From Actinomycetes bacterium (GTDB lineage Bacteria > Actinomycetota > Acidimicrobiia > Acidimicrobiales > Palsa-688), in contig JAKBAM010000010.1 in the NCBI GenBank assembly GCA_021809105.1, positions 1 to 58,960 on the forward strand: a stretch of 58,960 nt of DNA, in the 5' to 3' direction. Position numbers and translations under genes: made by a program. This document shows positions 1 through 9,266 of this stretch, piece by piece. The notes beneath the pieces are model-generated. The model saw nothing but the letters and a program-made list of their open reading frames with translations. It was not told where the DNA came from and made no database searches. How positions within the stretch are numbered: position 1 is the first letter of the stretch; each line of letters starts with the position of its first letter.

Positions 1-1518
1 GAACCTGGTGAGGTGGTCGAAGCCTCCGAAGTTGGCGTTGATCAGCCAGCCGATGGTCGAGAGGACGGCGAGAATGATGAGCGGCAACGTCATGACCGGC
101 GGGGATTCGTGCGGCTCGCCCCCGTGGCCGGCATGCGTGCCCTCGTGGGCCCCGTGCTCGGCCGTCGACCAGCGGGCCCGGCCGAACCACACCAGGGACA
201 CCTGCCGGCTCATGTAGTACGCCGTCAACCCCGCGGTGACCGCGCCAGCCAGCCACAGGAAGAAGTTCATGTGGTAGGCCGCCACCAAGATGTCGTCCTT
301 GGACCAGAAGCCGTCGAAGGGGGGAATTCCGGACAGGGCCAGGTACCCAATGATGAAGGTGGGGAACGTGATCGGCAGGTACCTGCGCAGGTTGCCCATC
401 TTCTTCATGTCCTGCTCGTCGCCGAGGGCGTGGATCACCGATCCGGCCCCGAGGAAGAGCAGCGCCTTGAAGAAGGCGTGGTTGATCATGTGGTAGAGGC
501 CGGAGGTGTAATCACCCGACCCCTCGGCCATGAACATGTAGCCGAGCTGCGAGAGCGTCGAGTAGGCCAGCACCCGCTTGATGTCGTTCTGGGCACAGGC
601 GATGGTGGCGGCGAAGAACATCGTCGCCGCGCCGATGCACGCGATGACCCACTGCGAGCTGTGGCTGAAGTGCAGGATCGGCGCCGAGCGGGCCACCAGG
701 TAGACGCCGGCGGTCACCATGGTGGCCGCATGGATGAGCGCCGACACCGGGGTCGGGCCCTCCATGGCGTCGGGTAGCCACATGTAAAGCGGGATCTGCG
801 CCGACTTGCCGGCGGCGCCGAGGAACAACATCAAGCCCAGGCCGGTGGCGAAACCACCCGGGAGGGTGGTGTGGCCGGAGAGCAGGCCGGTCGAGGCGGT
901 GCCGAGCACGTCGGAGTAGTTGAACGACCCGAAGTGGTTGAACATCAGGTACAGGGCGATCATGAACCCGAAGTCCCCGACCCGGTTGGTGACGAAGGCC
1001 TTCTTGGCGGCAACTGCCGCGCTCTCCCGGTCGAACCAGAACCCGACCAGCCCGTAGGAGCAGAACCCGACGCCCTCCCAGCCGAGGAAGCTGAAGAGGT
1101 AGCTGTTGGCCATGACCAGGACGATCATGGAGAAGAGGAACAGGTTGAGGAGGAAGAAGAACCGCGGGTAGTCGCGGTCGCCGTGCATGTAGCCGATCGA
1201 GTACAGGTGGATGAGGCTGCCCACGCCGGTGACGAACAGCGCCATGGTCATCGACAGCGGGTCGATGCGCAGCGCGAAGTTGACGTGCAATCCGGCCACC
1301 GGCATCCAGGTGAAGATGTTCTTCTCGACGACTCGCCCCCCGGCGCCGGCATGGCGGCCTAGCAAGGTCAGCCACGTGACCAGGACGGCGGCGAAGGAGC
1401 CGAAGGAGAGGACGGTAGCCAGCCATCCAGCCAGCGGATCGCCGACGCGTTTGCCCCCGAAGAGGAGGATCAGAGCGCCGGCGAGGGGCAGGGCCAGGAC
1501 GATGTATGCCGCGTTCAC
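1..1518 (-). CDS. nuoL: NADH-quinone oxidoreductase subunit L (partial, 3' end outside window)
   Basis: This is a proton-pumping antiporter-like membrane subunit of respiratory complex I. Translation from a GTG at 1518 runs open to the window edge (506 codons). It shows successive hydrophobic helices and the conserved NuoL blocks HLYSIGYMHGD, NSYLFSFLGWEGVGFCSYGL, AAGKSAQIPLYMWLPDAMEGPTP-type and LAYSTLSQLGYM, including the conserved glutamate of GWEGVG and the lysine of GKSAQ. The start lies 3 bp after the nuoK stop. Full NuoL proteins are about 600-650 residues, so roughly the last fifth is missing. nuoM and nuoN are expected beyond position 1. Confidence 0.95.
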   Translation of the reverse strand, partial: MNAAYIVLALPLAGALILLFGGKRVGDPLAGWLATVLSFGSFAAVLVTWLTLLGRHAGAGGRVVEKNIFTWMPVAGLHVNFALRIDPLSMTMALFVTGVGSLIHLYSIGYMHGDRDYPRFFFLLNLFLFSMIVLVMANSYLFSFLGWEGVGFCSYGLVGFWFDRESAAVAAKKAFVTNRVGDFGFMIALYLMFNHFGSFNYSDVLGTASTGLLSGHTTLPGGFATGLGLMLFLGAAGKSAQIPLYMWLPDAMEGPTPVSALIHAATMVTAGVYLVARSAPILHFSHSSQWVIACIGAATMFFAATIACAQNDIKRVLAYSTLSQLGYMFMAEGSGDYTSGLYHMINHAFFKALLFLGAGSVIHALGDEQDMKKMGNLRRYLPITFPTFIIGYLALSGIPPFDGFWSKDDILVAAYHMNFFLWLAGAVTAGLTAYYMSRQVSLVWFGRARWSTAEHGAHEGTHAGHGGEPHESPPVMTLPLIILAVLSTIGWLINANFGGFDHLTRF

Positions 1519-1521
1519 TGC

Positions 1522-1827
1522 TCAGCCCTTCAACATGTGGAGGTCGTCGGCGGTTGCTTCTGGCCGGCGGCGGAAGATGGCGACGATGATGCCGAGGCCG
1601 ACCACGACCTCGGCGGCTGCCACGACGAGGACGAAGAAGACCGAGGCCTGGCCGCCGATGTCGCCCAGCATGCGGGCGAAGGTGACGAAGGTCAGGCTCA
1701 CCGCGTTGAGCATCAGCTCGACGCACATGAACATGACCAGCACGTTGCGCCGCACCAGCAGGCCGGTCGCGCCGATCCCGAACAGGACGGCGGCCAGCAC
1801 CAGGTACCAGGCTCCGGGGACCGTCAT
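1522..1827 (-). CDS. nuoK: NADH-quinone oxidoreductase subunit K
   Basis: Small membrane subunit of complex I, 101 residues, the usual family length. Three hydrophobic helices are visible. The conserved acidic residues of the pump sit in the second ([12 protein letters not shown]) and third ([11 protein letters not shown]) helices. The start overlaps the nuoJ stop by 4 bp, which suggests translational coupling. Confidence 0.96.
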   Translation of the reverse strand: MTVPGAWYLVLAAVLFGIGATGLLVRRNVLVMFMCVELMLNAVSLTFVTFARMLGDIGGQASVFFVLVVAAAEVVVGLGIIVAIFRRRPEATADDLHMLKG

Positions 1828-2462
1828 CGCCCGGCGACCTCTACGTCGCTGCCCGGGAGCACCGTCTGCTCGTCCTTGGTCAGCTCACCGGGAGCCCGGC
1901 TCTGCTGGCGGGCCAGGACGACGGTGGCGACCACGGCGATCACGAGGAGGGCGGAGGTCATCTCGAAGGGCAGGAGGTAGCGGGTGTAGATCGACTGGCC
2001 CAGCTTCTGGATGTTGGTCCCCGGTCCGTAGAGGTCCCCGGCGACGGAGTGCTGGCCGGTGGCCCAGTTGCCCACCCGGGAGAGGATCAGGATCTCGGCC
2101 AGGGTGATCAAGCCGAGGATGACCGCCAGCGGCTTCTGGCCCCGGAACGGTTCACGTTTGAACCGTTCCTTGCGGTCGACGCCGAGGAACATGATCACGA
2201 AGAGGAACAGGATCACCACCGCGCCGGCGTAGACGATGATCTGCACCGCAGCGAGGAAGTCGGCGGACTGGTCGATGAACTCGAGAGCCACCCCGAACAG
2301 GGTGACGACGAGCATCAGCGCCGAGTGCACCGGGTTGCGCAGCAGGACCACGCCGATCGCGCCGGAAAGGATGAGCACTGCCCCAGCGGCGAACACCGCC
2401 CACGCAGAGGCGTGCGCCAGGTGGACCGACGCCGGCGTCGACGCGGTCAGAAGAGCTCTCAT
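1824..2462 (-). CDS. nuoJ: NADH-quinone oxidoreductase subunit J
   Basis: Membrane subunit of complex I, 212 residues. Five hydrophobic segments fall at about residues 18-38, 45-62, 70-92, 107-126 and 165-185. The conserved third-helix block ([22 protein letters not shown], read in pieces) is typical of NuoJ. A polar C-terminal tail follows. It overlaps nuoK by 4 bp, and its ATG overlaps the nuoI stop by 4 bp. Confidence 0.95.
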   Translation of the reverse strand: MRALLTASTPASVHLAHASAWAVFAAGAVLILSGAIGVVLLRNPVHSALMLVVTLFGVALEFIDQSADFLAAVQIIVYAGAVVILFLFVIMFLGVDRKERFKREPFRGQKPLAVILGLITLAEILILSRVGNWATGQHSVAGDLYGPGTNIQKLGQSIYTRYLLPFEMTSALLVIAVVATVVLARQQSRAPGELTKDEQTVLPGSDVEVAGR

Positions 2463-3205
2463 TTCTTGCGCCTTTTCTTCACCGGGGCGTTGTGGATCCC
2501 CTGGGGAGCGCTTCCTCGGACGCCTATCCCCCGAAGGGCGTTGCCGGCCAGCTCCCGCACGGCATGGTCGAAGGGTGCGGGATGATCGGCGGCGGCGGGG
2601 TCGGACTGGCCGGCTTGTGCGGGCCGGACGCCGTAGCCGAGCTCACCGGACCACAGCGGCTGGCCCTCCTTGGCAGCCACGCCGGCCGGGCTGGTCGCCC
2701 TCATCCACGCCGAGGTGTTCTGTTCGTCGCCGGGCTTCCAGTCCTCCCACGGCAGCTGGCGGGGGTTACCGGCGTCGTCGACGACCAGCTCCGCCTTGGT
2801 GTAGATGGCGTCCTGGCGGTCGACGAAGGACCATTCGAACATCTTGGATTCTGTGATCGCCTCGGTCGGGCAGGCCTCGACGCACATGTCGCAGTGGATG
2901 CAGCGGAGGAAGTTGATCTCGTAGACGAACCCGTAGCGCTCGCCGGGCGACACCGGCGAGTCGGGGGGGTTGTCGGCGCCGCGCACGTAGATGCAGCGAG
3001 CCGGGCACACACCGGCGCACAGTTCGCAGCCGATGCACTTCTCCATGCCGTCCTCGTAGCGGTTGAGGACGTGGCGGCCGTGGAAGCGCTCGGGCTTCGG
3101 CCGCTTCACCTCCGGGTACTGCACGGTGACCTTCGGCTTGAACGGCAGCTTGCCGGTGACGAAGAAGCCCTTGAAGAAGTCGAAGAAGTGATCGCCGAAG
3201 GCCAT
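2459..3205 (-). CDS. nuoI: NADH-quinone oxidoreductase subunit I (2 x 4Fe-4S)
   Basis: Peripheral-arm iron-sulfur subunit that passes electrons to NuoB. Two complete ferredoxin motifs are present, CIGCELCAGVCP and CIHCDMCVEACP, which bind clusters N6a and N6b. I chose the ATG at 3205 because it begins the family-typical MAFGDHFFDFFKGF segment and overlaps the nuoH stop by one base (TGATG). The 248 residues include a C-terminal tail of about 90 residues beyond the ferredoxin domain, low in complexity and ending in a basic KKRRKK. Tails of this kind occur in actinobacterial NuoI proteins. Confidence 0.95.
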   Translation of the reverse strand: MAFGDHFFDFFKGFFVTGKLPFKPKVTVQYPEVKRPKPERFHGRHVLNRYEDGMEKCIGCELCAGVCPARCIYVRGADNPPDSPVSPGERYGFVYEINFLRCIHCDMCVEACPTEAITESKMFEWSFVDRQDAIYTKAELVVDDAGNPRQLPWEDWKPGDEQNTSAWMRATSPAGVAAKEGQPLWSGELGYGVRPAQAGQSDPAAADHPAPFDHAVRELAGNALRGIGVRGSAPQGIHNAPVKKRRKK

Positions 3206-4401
3206 CAGCGAGCCGCCTTGGGGTCGGAGGAGGCTACCGCGGCGTCGGCACTGATCTGGACCTCCATGGAGGAGGCACGGCGACCGATGTCGATGGCCCG
3301 CCACAGGAGGGCCCAGCCGACGAGGGCCCCGCCGAAGGCGCCGATCCCGTACCAGCGCCCGACCTGGAACCCGGCCACGATCATCAGCATCCCCAGCGCC
3401 GCGGGAATCAGCTTCTTCCATCCCAGCTCCATCAGCTGGTCGTAGCGGAAACGGGGCAGCGTGGCCCGGATCCAAACGAAGATGTACAGCAGTATCAGGA
3501 CCTTGAGCGTGAACCAGACCGGCCCGATGCTGTTGCCGGCGATCCGGGGCCCGTCAGGGCCGCCCAGCCACAGCGTGGTGATCAGCGCGGCCTGCACGAC
3601 CAGGTTGGCGTACTCCGCCAGGTAGAAGAGGGCGAAGCCGATGGAGGAGTACTCCATGTTGAAGCCGCCGGAGATCTCCTCCTCGGCCTCGACCAGGTCG
3701 AAGGGTGCACGCGTGATCTCCGCGGTGGCGGCCACGGAGTAGAGGGCGAATGGGATGAGAGCGGTGTGGATGATGTTCCAGTGCCAGAGGAAGCCGCCGT
3801 GCTGGGCGGCGACGATGGCGCTGGTGTTGACCGAGCCGGTGACGAGCACGACGGTGGCGATGGTCAGGCCGAGCACCGCCTCGTAGGACACCATCTGGGC
3901 GCTGGCGCGCACCGACGCCAGCAGCGAGTACTTGGCCCCCGACGCCCAACCGGCGAGCATGATGCCGTACACCGCCACGCCTGAGCACATGAGGAAGAAG
4001 AGGATCCCCCACGGCGGGTCGGCCAGCTGAAGGCGGGTGGTATGGCCGGCGACGGTGATCGTCCCCCCGAAGGGGACGATGGCCATCACCAGAAGAGCCG
4101 GGGCCAGGGCAATGTAGGGCGCGGCCTTGTAGACGAACTTGTCGGCCCGGGCCGGGGTGAAGGACTCCTTGAAGAAGAGCTTGGTGCCGTCGGCCAGGGA
4201 CTGCAGCCAGCCGCCCGGCCCGGCGCGGTTGGGCCCGTAGCGCACACCGAGGAGCGCGACCGCCTTGCGCTCGTACATGACCATGAAGAGGACCGACACC
4301 AGTGTGATGGCGAACACCGCGATCACCTTGACGACAAGGATGACCCACACCGCCAGGTCGAGGCCGTGGGCGAAGAGCGGATCACCGTTCATGCGGGACA
4401 C
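3205..4401 (-). CDS. nuoH: NADH-quinone oxidoreductase subunit H
   Basis: Membrane subunit at the junction of the peripheral and membrane arms, near the quinone site. The 398 residues contain about eight to nine hydrophobic helices. The conserved blocks are YERKAVALLGVRYGPNRAGP and ITRAPFDLVEAEEEISGGF, the acidic loop typical of NuoH. The GTG at 4401 overlaps the nuoG end by 20 bp. An in-frame ATG three codons later, at 4392, is an equally good start. Confidence 0.96.
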   Translation of the reverse strand: MSRMNGDPLFAHGLDLAVWVILVVKVIAVFAITLVSVLFMVMYERKAVALLGVRYGPNRAGPGGWLQSLADGTKLFFKESFTPARADKFVYKAAPYIALAPALLVMAIVPFGGTITVAGHTTRLQLADPPWGILFFLMCSGVAVYGIMLAGWASGAKYSLLASVRASAQMVSYEAVLGLTIATVVLVTGSVNTSAIVAAQHGGFLWHWNIIHTALIPFALYSVAATAEITRAPFDLVEAEEEISGGFNMEYSSIGFALFYLAEYANLVVQAALITTLWLGGPDGPRIAGNSIGPVWFTLKVLILLYIFVWIRATLPRFRYDQLMELGWKKLIPAALGMLMIVAGFQVGRWYGIGAFGGALVGWALLWRAIDIGRRASSMEVQISADAAVASSDPKAAR

Positions 4402-7126
4402 CTCTTTCGGCCGTAGCGGAGACGGCGACCTTGGTGACTGGCCCCCGGCTGTCGATCAGGCCGGCGGCGCTGGCCCCTGGAAGGTTGAAGGTGACCGCCA
4501 CGGTGCCAGGCGCCAGGCCGGGCTCGGCGGCTACCGGAAGGTCGAGCGACCCCCGCGCGGTGGACACGCGTACGATCGATCCCGCGGCCAGGTCCAGGCG
4601 GCCGAGATCGTCGGGGTGGAGCCGGGCCGCCGGCTTCGGGTGCAAGCCGGACAGCGAGGGGGAGTGGGCTACCGCGGTCCCCGCGTCCCACAGGCTGCGA
4701 CCGCTCACCAGCAGCAGGTCGCCGGCGTCCTCGCTGGCCGAAGCGCTCGAGGACGCTCCGCCGGCCAGCGGCGGGCGGAGCATGGGGGGCCGGCCGGCTG
4801 CAGCAGGCATTTCGGGGGCCGCTGCGGAGGGGTCAGCGGGCAGCCGTCCGGCGCCGGCACCGAAGAACTCGGTGGGGGATACCAGGTGGGACTCGGTGGA
4901 CTGGATGCCCGGGTCGGCCATCGGGTCGAGGAGGCGGGCCGTGCGAAGGTCGCCGCCCGAGCCGAGAGGGACGGGCACGCCGTCGCGGCCCTCCCGGCTG
5001 GAGAGCAGGTCGTAGGTCACGCCCGCATGCAGCGGCGACACCCGCTCGATCTCCGCCCAGATGTCCTCGAGGCTGGAGAAGCCGAGGTCGGTGCCGAGGT
5101 GGGCGGCCAGCTCAGCGGCAATCATCCAGTCCGGCCAAGCCACGCCGGGCCCGGTGACCATCTGGCCCAGCCAGCTGACGCGGCCCTCGACGTTGGTGAA
5201 GGTGCCCCTTCGCTCCGCGTAGGTGGCCGCCGGCAAGATGACGTCCGCCTTGCGGGCCGAATCGGTGAGGAACGTGTCCACCGCCACCACGAACCGCGAC
5301 TGCGCCAGACCCCGCAAGGCCGCGCCGGAGTCGGGGAAGTCGTTGAGCGGGTCGGCTCCGAGCAGCACCAGGCCACCGATGCGCCCGTGGGTCGCCGCCT
5401 CCAGGATGCCGGCGGTGTCGAGCCCGCGCGCCGCGGGCAGCTCGGCGGCCCAGTGCTGCGAGTACCACTCGCGTCCCTCATCGAGGCCGACGCGCCCGGG
5501 CAACACGCCGGGAGCCAGGCCCATGTCTAGAGCGCCGTGCACGTTGGAGCGGCGCAGGCCAGAGAGGAACGCCACGCCCTCCAGGCGGGCGAGCACTCTT
5601 GCCGCCTCGGCGACGGAGTCTGCGCTCTCGGCGAGGGAGGGCCTCCCGAGCACGACCACGATCGCCGGCCCAACGGCAGATTTCTCCACCGCTTCGTCGA
5701 GCAGCGCCTTGACCTCCGGGACGTCACCGGCCACCAAAGAGTGGGCCAGCGCCGGCGCCTGGCCGGGCCGGTAGCGCAGGGACACCTTGGTGTAGCGGGT
5801 CAGCCCCGTCGTGGACGGCGACAGCTCGATGATCGACCGGCCCTTCTGAGCCGCGTCACGGAGGCGCAGGTACAGGACCGGCAGCTCTTCTTTGATGTCG
5901 CCGGTGAGGGTGATGACGACCGGCGCCGCTGCGGCCTGGTCGATGGTGGCCCGAGGCAGGCCGAGGACTGTCTCCGCCGGAAGCCCGTCGCCGAGTTGGG
6001 CGTCGATATTGTCGGTGTGCAGCGCCAGGCGCGCCAGCTTTCCCCAGGCGTAGGCGTCCTCGTTGGGGAGGCGGGCCCCTCCGATGACAGCCACCTGATC
6101 GCCGTGGCCGATGCGTGCCGCGGCGCCCAGCCCTTCGGCCGCCAGAGCCAGGGCTTCGGGCCACGACGTCTCGACCAGCTCGTCGCCCTTGCGGACCAGC
6201 GGCACCCTCAGCCGCTCGGGGCTGTTGACGGCCTGGAAGTCGAAACGGCCCTTGTCACACAGCCAACCCCAGTTGACGGGATCGGCATCGATGCCGATGT
6301 AGCGCACCAGCTCGTCGGAGCTGGACTGCACCGCCGTCCGGCATCCAACCGCGCACGACGTGCAGGTGCTCTCCACCTGCTCGAGGTCCCAGGGGCGCGC
6401 CCGGAACCGGTAAGGCTGGGCCGTCAGCGCCCCGACAGGGCATATCTGTACGACGTTGCCGGAGAAGTGGTCGGCGTACGGCTCGTTGGGGAACGTCGCC
6501 ACCTCGGTGCTGTCACCCCGGTCGGCGAAGTCGATCAGGGCGTCGCCCGATACCTCTTCAGCGAAGCGCACGCAGCGACCGCACTGGATGCAGCGCTCCC
6601 GGTCCAGGTTGACCAGCGAGGAGAGCGGGATCGGCTTGTCCCAGTGGCGCTTCTCCTCCACGAAGCGACTCTCGCCCGGTCCGTAGGCCAGCGTCTGGTC
6701 CTGGAGGGGGCACTCGCCGCCCTTGTCGCAAACCGGGCAGTCGAGGGGATGGTTGACGAGGAGGAACTCAAGGACGCCGTCCTGCGCCTTCTTGGTCGTC
6801 TTCGAGTCGGTGCTGATCTCCATCCCGTCGGTGACGGGGTTGTAGCACGCCGGCATCAGCGTGGCGCCGCGAGGACCGGTGACCTCTACCAGGCACATGC
6901 GGCACATGCCCACCGGCTTCATGCGCGGGTGGTAGCAAAAGCGCGGGATGTAGACGCCGGCCTGGTCGGCGGCGGTGATGATGAGGGTGCCCTTCGGGGC
7001 CGTCCGCTCCTTGCCGTCGAGGGTGAAGGTGACAGTGTCGTCGGTGACGGGTGGGTTGGGTGGGGAGGTCCCGACCGCGCTTTGGGTCACGTACGGCGGC
7101 CTGTACGGCCGGGCGGTCTCAGACAC
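4382..7126 (-). CDS. nuoG: NADH-quinone oxidoreductase subunit G
   Basis: Large peripheral-arm iron-sulfur subunit, 914 residues. In order it carries a 2Fe-2S ferredoxin region (CYHP...GMCRMCLVEV), the His/Cys N5 motif (HPLDCPVCDKGGECPLQD), a 4Fe-4S motif (CIQCGRC...ICPVGAL), then a molybdopterin-oxidoreductase-like domain. That domain opens with CTSCAVGC, the extra N7 cluster found in a subset of bacteria. The start is a GTG at 7126, overlapping nuoF by 8 bp. Sequence in this frame upstream of it does not resemble the family. The last 200 or so residues include an Ala/Ser-rich linker before a molydop-binding-like domain. Confidence 0.95.
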   Translation of the reverse strand: MSETARPYRPPYVTQSAVGTSPPNPPVTDDTVTFTLDGKERTAPKGTLIITAADQAGVYIPRFCYHPRMKPVGMCRMCLVEVTGPRGATLMPACYNPVTDGMEISTDSKTTKKAQDGVLEFLLVNHPLDCPVCDKGGECPLQDQTLAYGPGESRFVEEKRHWDKPIPLSSLVNLDRERCIQCGRCVRFAEEVSGDALIDFADRGDSTEVATFPNEPYADHFSGNVVQICPVGALTAQPYRFRARPWDLEQVESTCTSCAVGCRTAVQSSSDELVRYIGIDADPVNWGWLCDKGRFDFQAVNSPERLRVPLVRKGDELVETSWPEALALAAEGLGAAARIGHGDQVAVIGGARLPNEDAYAWGKLARLALHTDNIDAQLGDGLPAETVLGLPRATIDQAAAAPVVITLTGDIKEELPVLYLRLRDAAQKGRSIIELSPSTTGLTRYTKVSLRYRPGQAPALAHSLVAGDVPEVKALLDEAVEKSAVGPAIVVVLGRPSLAESADSVAEAARVLARLEGVAFLSGLRRSNVHGALDMGLAPGVLPGRVGLDEGREWYSQHWAAELPAARGLDTAGILEAATHGRIGGLVLLGADPLNDFPDSGAALRGLAQSRFVVAVDTFLTDSARKADVILPAATYAERRGTFTNVEGRVSWLGQMVTGPGVAWPDWMIAAELAAHLGTDLGFSSLEDIWAEIERVSPLHAGVTYDLLSSREGRDGVPVPLGSGGDLRTARLLDPMADPGIQSTESHLVSPTEFFGAGAGRLPADPSAAAPEMPAAAGRPPMLRPPLAGGASSSASASEDAGDLLLVSGRSLWDAGTAVAHSPSLSGLHPKPAARLHPDDLGRLDLAAGSIVRVSTARGSLDLPVAAEPGLAPGTVAVTFNLPGASAAGLIDSRGPVTKVAVSATAERGVPHER

Positions 7127-8456
7127 TGGCCAGCTTCCCTGGGAGGCGGTCGGGGGGGAACGGGCAGCGCCCGTCTCGGATGTGAGCGAGGTATTCGTCG
7201 CGGAACATGCGGATACCCGACGCGACCGGCGGCGGCATCGACGGCCCGAGCACGCAGATGGTGGTCTGCGCGGGCGGCCAGCGCACACCGGGCGAGATGT
7301 TGTCGCACACGTCCATCAACAAGTCGAGGTCCGACTCGCGGCCCTGCCCGTTCTCGATGCGCTGCAGGATCTTCTCCAGCCACCCGCCGCCCTCGCGGCA
7401 AGGCGTGCACTGCCCGCAACTCTCACGGTGGAAGAACCGCACGATGCGCCAGGCGGCGCGCACCATGCAGGTGGTGTGGTCCATCGGCACGACCGACCCG
7501 GAACCGGCCATGGTGCCAACCTCGGCGATCTTCTCGTTGGCCAGGAGGACGTCGAGGTGCTCGGGGCCGAGCCACGGTGATGACGCCCCGCCGGGGATGA
7601 ACGCCTTCAGCTCGCCGCCGTCACGGATTCCCGCACCGAGGGACGGGTCGAAGATGAGGTCACGGAAAGAGACCTTCGCGAACTCGAGCTCGTAGTTGCC
7701 CGGACGGTTGACGTGGCCGGCCAGGGCCAGCAGCTTGGTCCCTTTGGAACGCCCCTCACCCAGCGCAGCGAAGGCGTCCCCGCCGTTGAGCATGACCCAC
7801 GGGAGGTTGGAGACCGTCTCGACGTTGTTGACGATCGTCGGCGCTCCGTACAGACCGACCACGGCGGGGAAGAAAGGCGGCTTGATGCGCGGGTAGCCGC
7901 GCTTGCCTTCCAGGGACTCGAGCAGTGCGGTCTCTTCCCCGCAGATATAAGCGCCGGCACCGGGGTGCACCACGACGTCGATGCTCCAGCCGCTGGCGAA
8001 GATGTCCTTGCCGACCGCTCCGTACGCGTAGGCCTCGTTGAGGGCCGCCTGGAGCCTCTCTATGCCGAGCGGGAACTCGCCGCGCACGAACAGGAAGACC
8101 TGATCCGCCCCGATGGCGTAGGCGCATATGAGCGCGCCCTCGATCAGCTGGTGGGGGTCTCCCTCGATCAGCATGTGATCCTTGAACGTCGCCGGTTCGC
8201 TCTCGTCGCCGTTGATGGTCAGGTACACGGGCGTGGGCTTGGCAAGCATCCCCCACTTGCGGCCCGCCTCGAACCCGGCGCCGCCACGGCCGAGGATGTT
8301 GGCGGTGTTGACCTGCTCGTGGATCTCCTCGGGCGTCATGGTCAGGGCCTTGCGCAGACCCTGGTAGCCGCCGTCAGCCAGGTAGGTCTCGAGCGTCCAC
8401 GACCTGGGGGTGCCGAGCCGGCGGGTGACGATGCGGGGGGCGTCGGTGACGCTCAT
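7119..8456 (-). CDS. nuoF: NADH-quinone oxidoreductase subunit F (NADH/FMN binding)
   Basis: Electron entry subunit of complex I: it oxidises NADH through FMN and a 4Fe-4S cluster. The 445 residues include the glycine-rich nucleotide motif GRGGAGFEAGRKWGM, the GAGAYICGEETALLESLEG block, and the cluster ligands ESCGQCTPCREG. I chose the ATG at 8456 because it overlaps the nuoE stop by 4 bp and gives a normal N terminus. The length matches the family. Confidence 0.97.
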   Translation of the reverse strand: MSVTDAPRIVTRRLGTPRSWTLETYLADGGYQGLRKALTMTPEEIHEQVNTANILGRGGAGFEAGRKWGMLAKPTPVYLTINGDESEPATFKDHMLIEGDPHQLIEGALICAYAIGADQVFLFVRGEFPLGIERLQAALNEAYAYGAVGKDIFASGWSIDVVVHPGAGAYICGEETALLESLEGKRGYPRIKPPFFPAVVGLYGAPTIVNNVETVSNLPWVMLNGGDAFAALGEGRSKGTKLLALAGHVNRPGNYELEFAKVSFRDLIFDPSLGAGIRDGGELKAFIPGGASSPWLGPEHLDVLLANEKIAEVGTMAGSGSVVPMDHTTCMVRAAWRIVRFFHRESCGQCTPCREGGGWLEKILQRIENGQGRESDLDLLMDVCDNISPGVRWPPAQTTICVLGPSMPPPVASGIRMFRDEYLAHIRDGRCPFPPDRLPGKLASV

Positions 8457-9202
8457 CTTTGGTCCTGGCTGTCGGTGCCGCCGGGAGCATCGGTGCGGGT
8501 GCCGGTGTGGTCGAGCCCCCGGCCCCCTTCGTGGGCGATGACCGCAGTCATGGTCAGGGAGGTGGCCAGCTCGATGCCCGCGTCGTGCGGTCCCCCGGCT
8601 GCGGCGGCCACGTCCACCGGCGGGGGCGGGCCGCCGGCGCCGTGAACACTCTGCCCGGGTGCCCCGAGCCCGACGTTGCGATCGACGCGCGACAAGGTGC
8701 CGTGCGGCGGGACCTCCGCGTCGAGGCGCCCGGCACGGAGGTCTTCGGTCAGCTGGGCGAAGCGCTGTGGGTCCAGGTCCCCGAAGAAGCGCCAGTTGAC
8801 CGTGGCGCAGGGAGCGTTGCCGCACAATGCCAGGCATTCGGCATCCTCGAGGGTGAACATTCCGTCCGCGGTGGTCCCACCCGGCGCGATCCCCAGCTGA
8901 TCCTGCGCCGCCTCGAGCAGCTCGTAGGCGCCCTGGAGCATGCAGGCGATGTTGGTGCACACCGCCACCACGTACTTGCCGACCGGCTCGACATGGAACA
9001 TGTCGTAGAAGGTCGCCGTGCCGCGCACTTCGGCGGCGCTGAGACCGAGCAGTTCACCGACGTGCTTCATGCCGTCCTCGCTCAGGTACCCGTCCTGGCC
9101 CTGCAGGATGTGCAGGATCGGGATCAGCGCCGAGCGATGGTGGGGATAGAGGGCGATGAGCTGGCGCGCACGTTCCTCGTTGGCGGGGGTCAGCCTGGCC
9201 AC
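8453..9202 (-). CDS. nuoE: NADH-quinone oxidoreductase subunit E (2Fe-2S)
   Basis: Thioredoxin-fold 2Fe-2S (N1a) subunit that partners NuoF. Ligands are visible as CTNIACML and CLALCGNAPC, with the ALIPILHILQGQDGYL helix typical of the N-terminal domain. Start choice is uncertain. A GTG at 9202 (VARLTPANEERA) has AAGGA about 10 bases upstream and gives a standard N terminus. The 249 residues include a Gly/Pro/Ala-rich C-terminal extension of about 75 residues beyond the cluster domain, with no recognisable motif. Confidence 0.9.
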   Translation of the reverse strand: MARLTPANEERARQLIALYPHHRSALIPILHILQGQDGYLSEDGMKHVGELLGLSAAEVRGTATFYDMFHVEPVGKYVVAVCTNIACMLQGAYELLEAAQDQLGIAPGGTTADGMFTLEDAECLALCGNAPCATVNWRFFGDLDPQRFAQLTEDLRAGRLDAEVPPHGTLSRVDRNVGLGAPGQSVHGAGGPPPPVDVAAAAGGPHDAGIELATSLTMTAVIAHEGGRGLDHTGTRTDAPGGTDSQDQR

Positions 9203-9266
9203 GGTTCGAAGATCCTTGCCGAGGCGAAGCGTTCCGGTCCAAACGAGCGTGTCGTCGGGGCGGAGG

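Noticed and set aside
1537..1980. Open frame opposite nuoK/nuoJ with an acidic, His-rich product
   Set aside because: Antisense shadow of well-conserved nuo genes; long open antisense frames are expected at this GC content.
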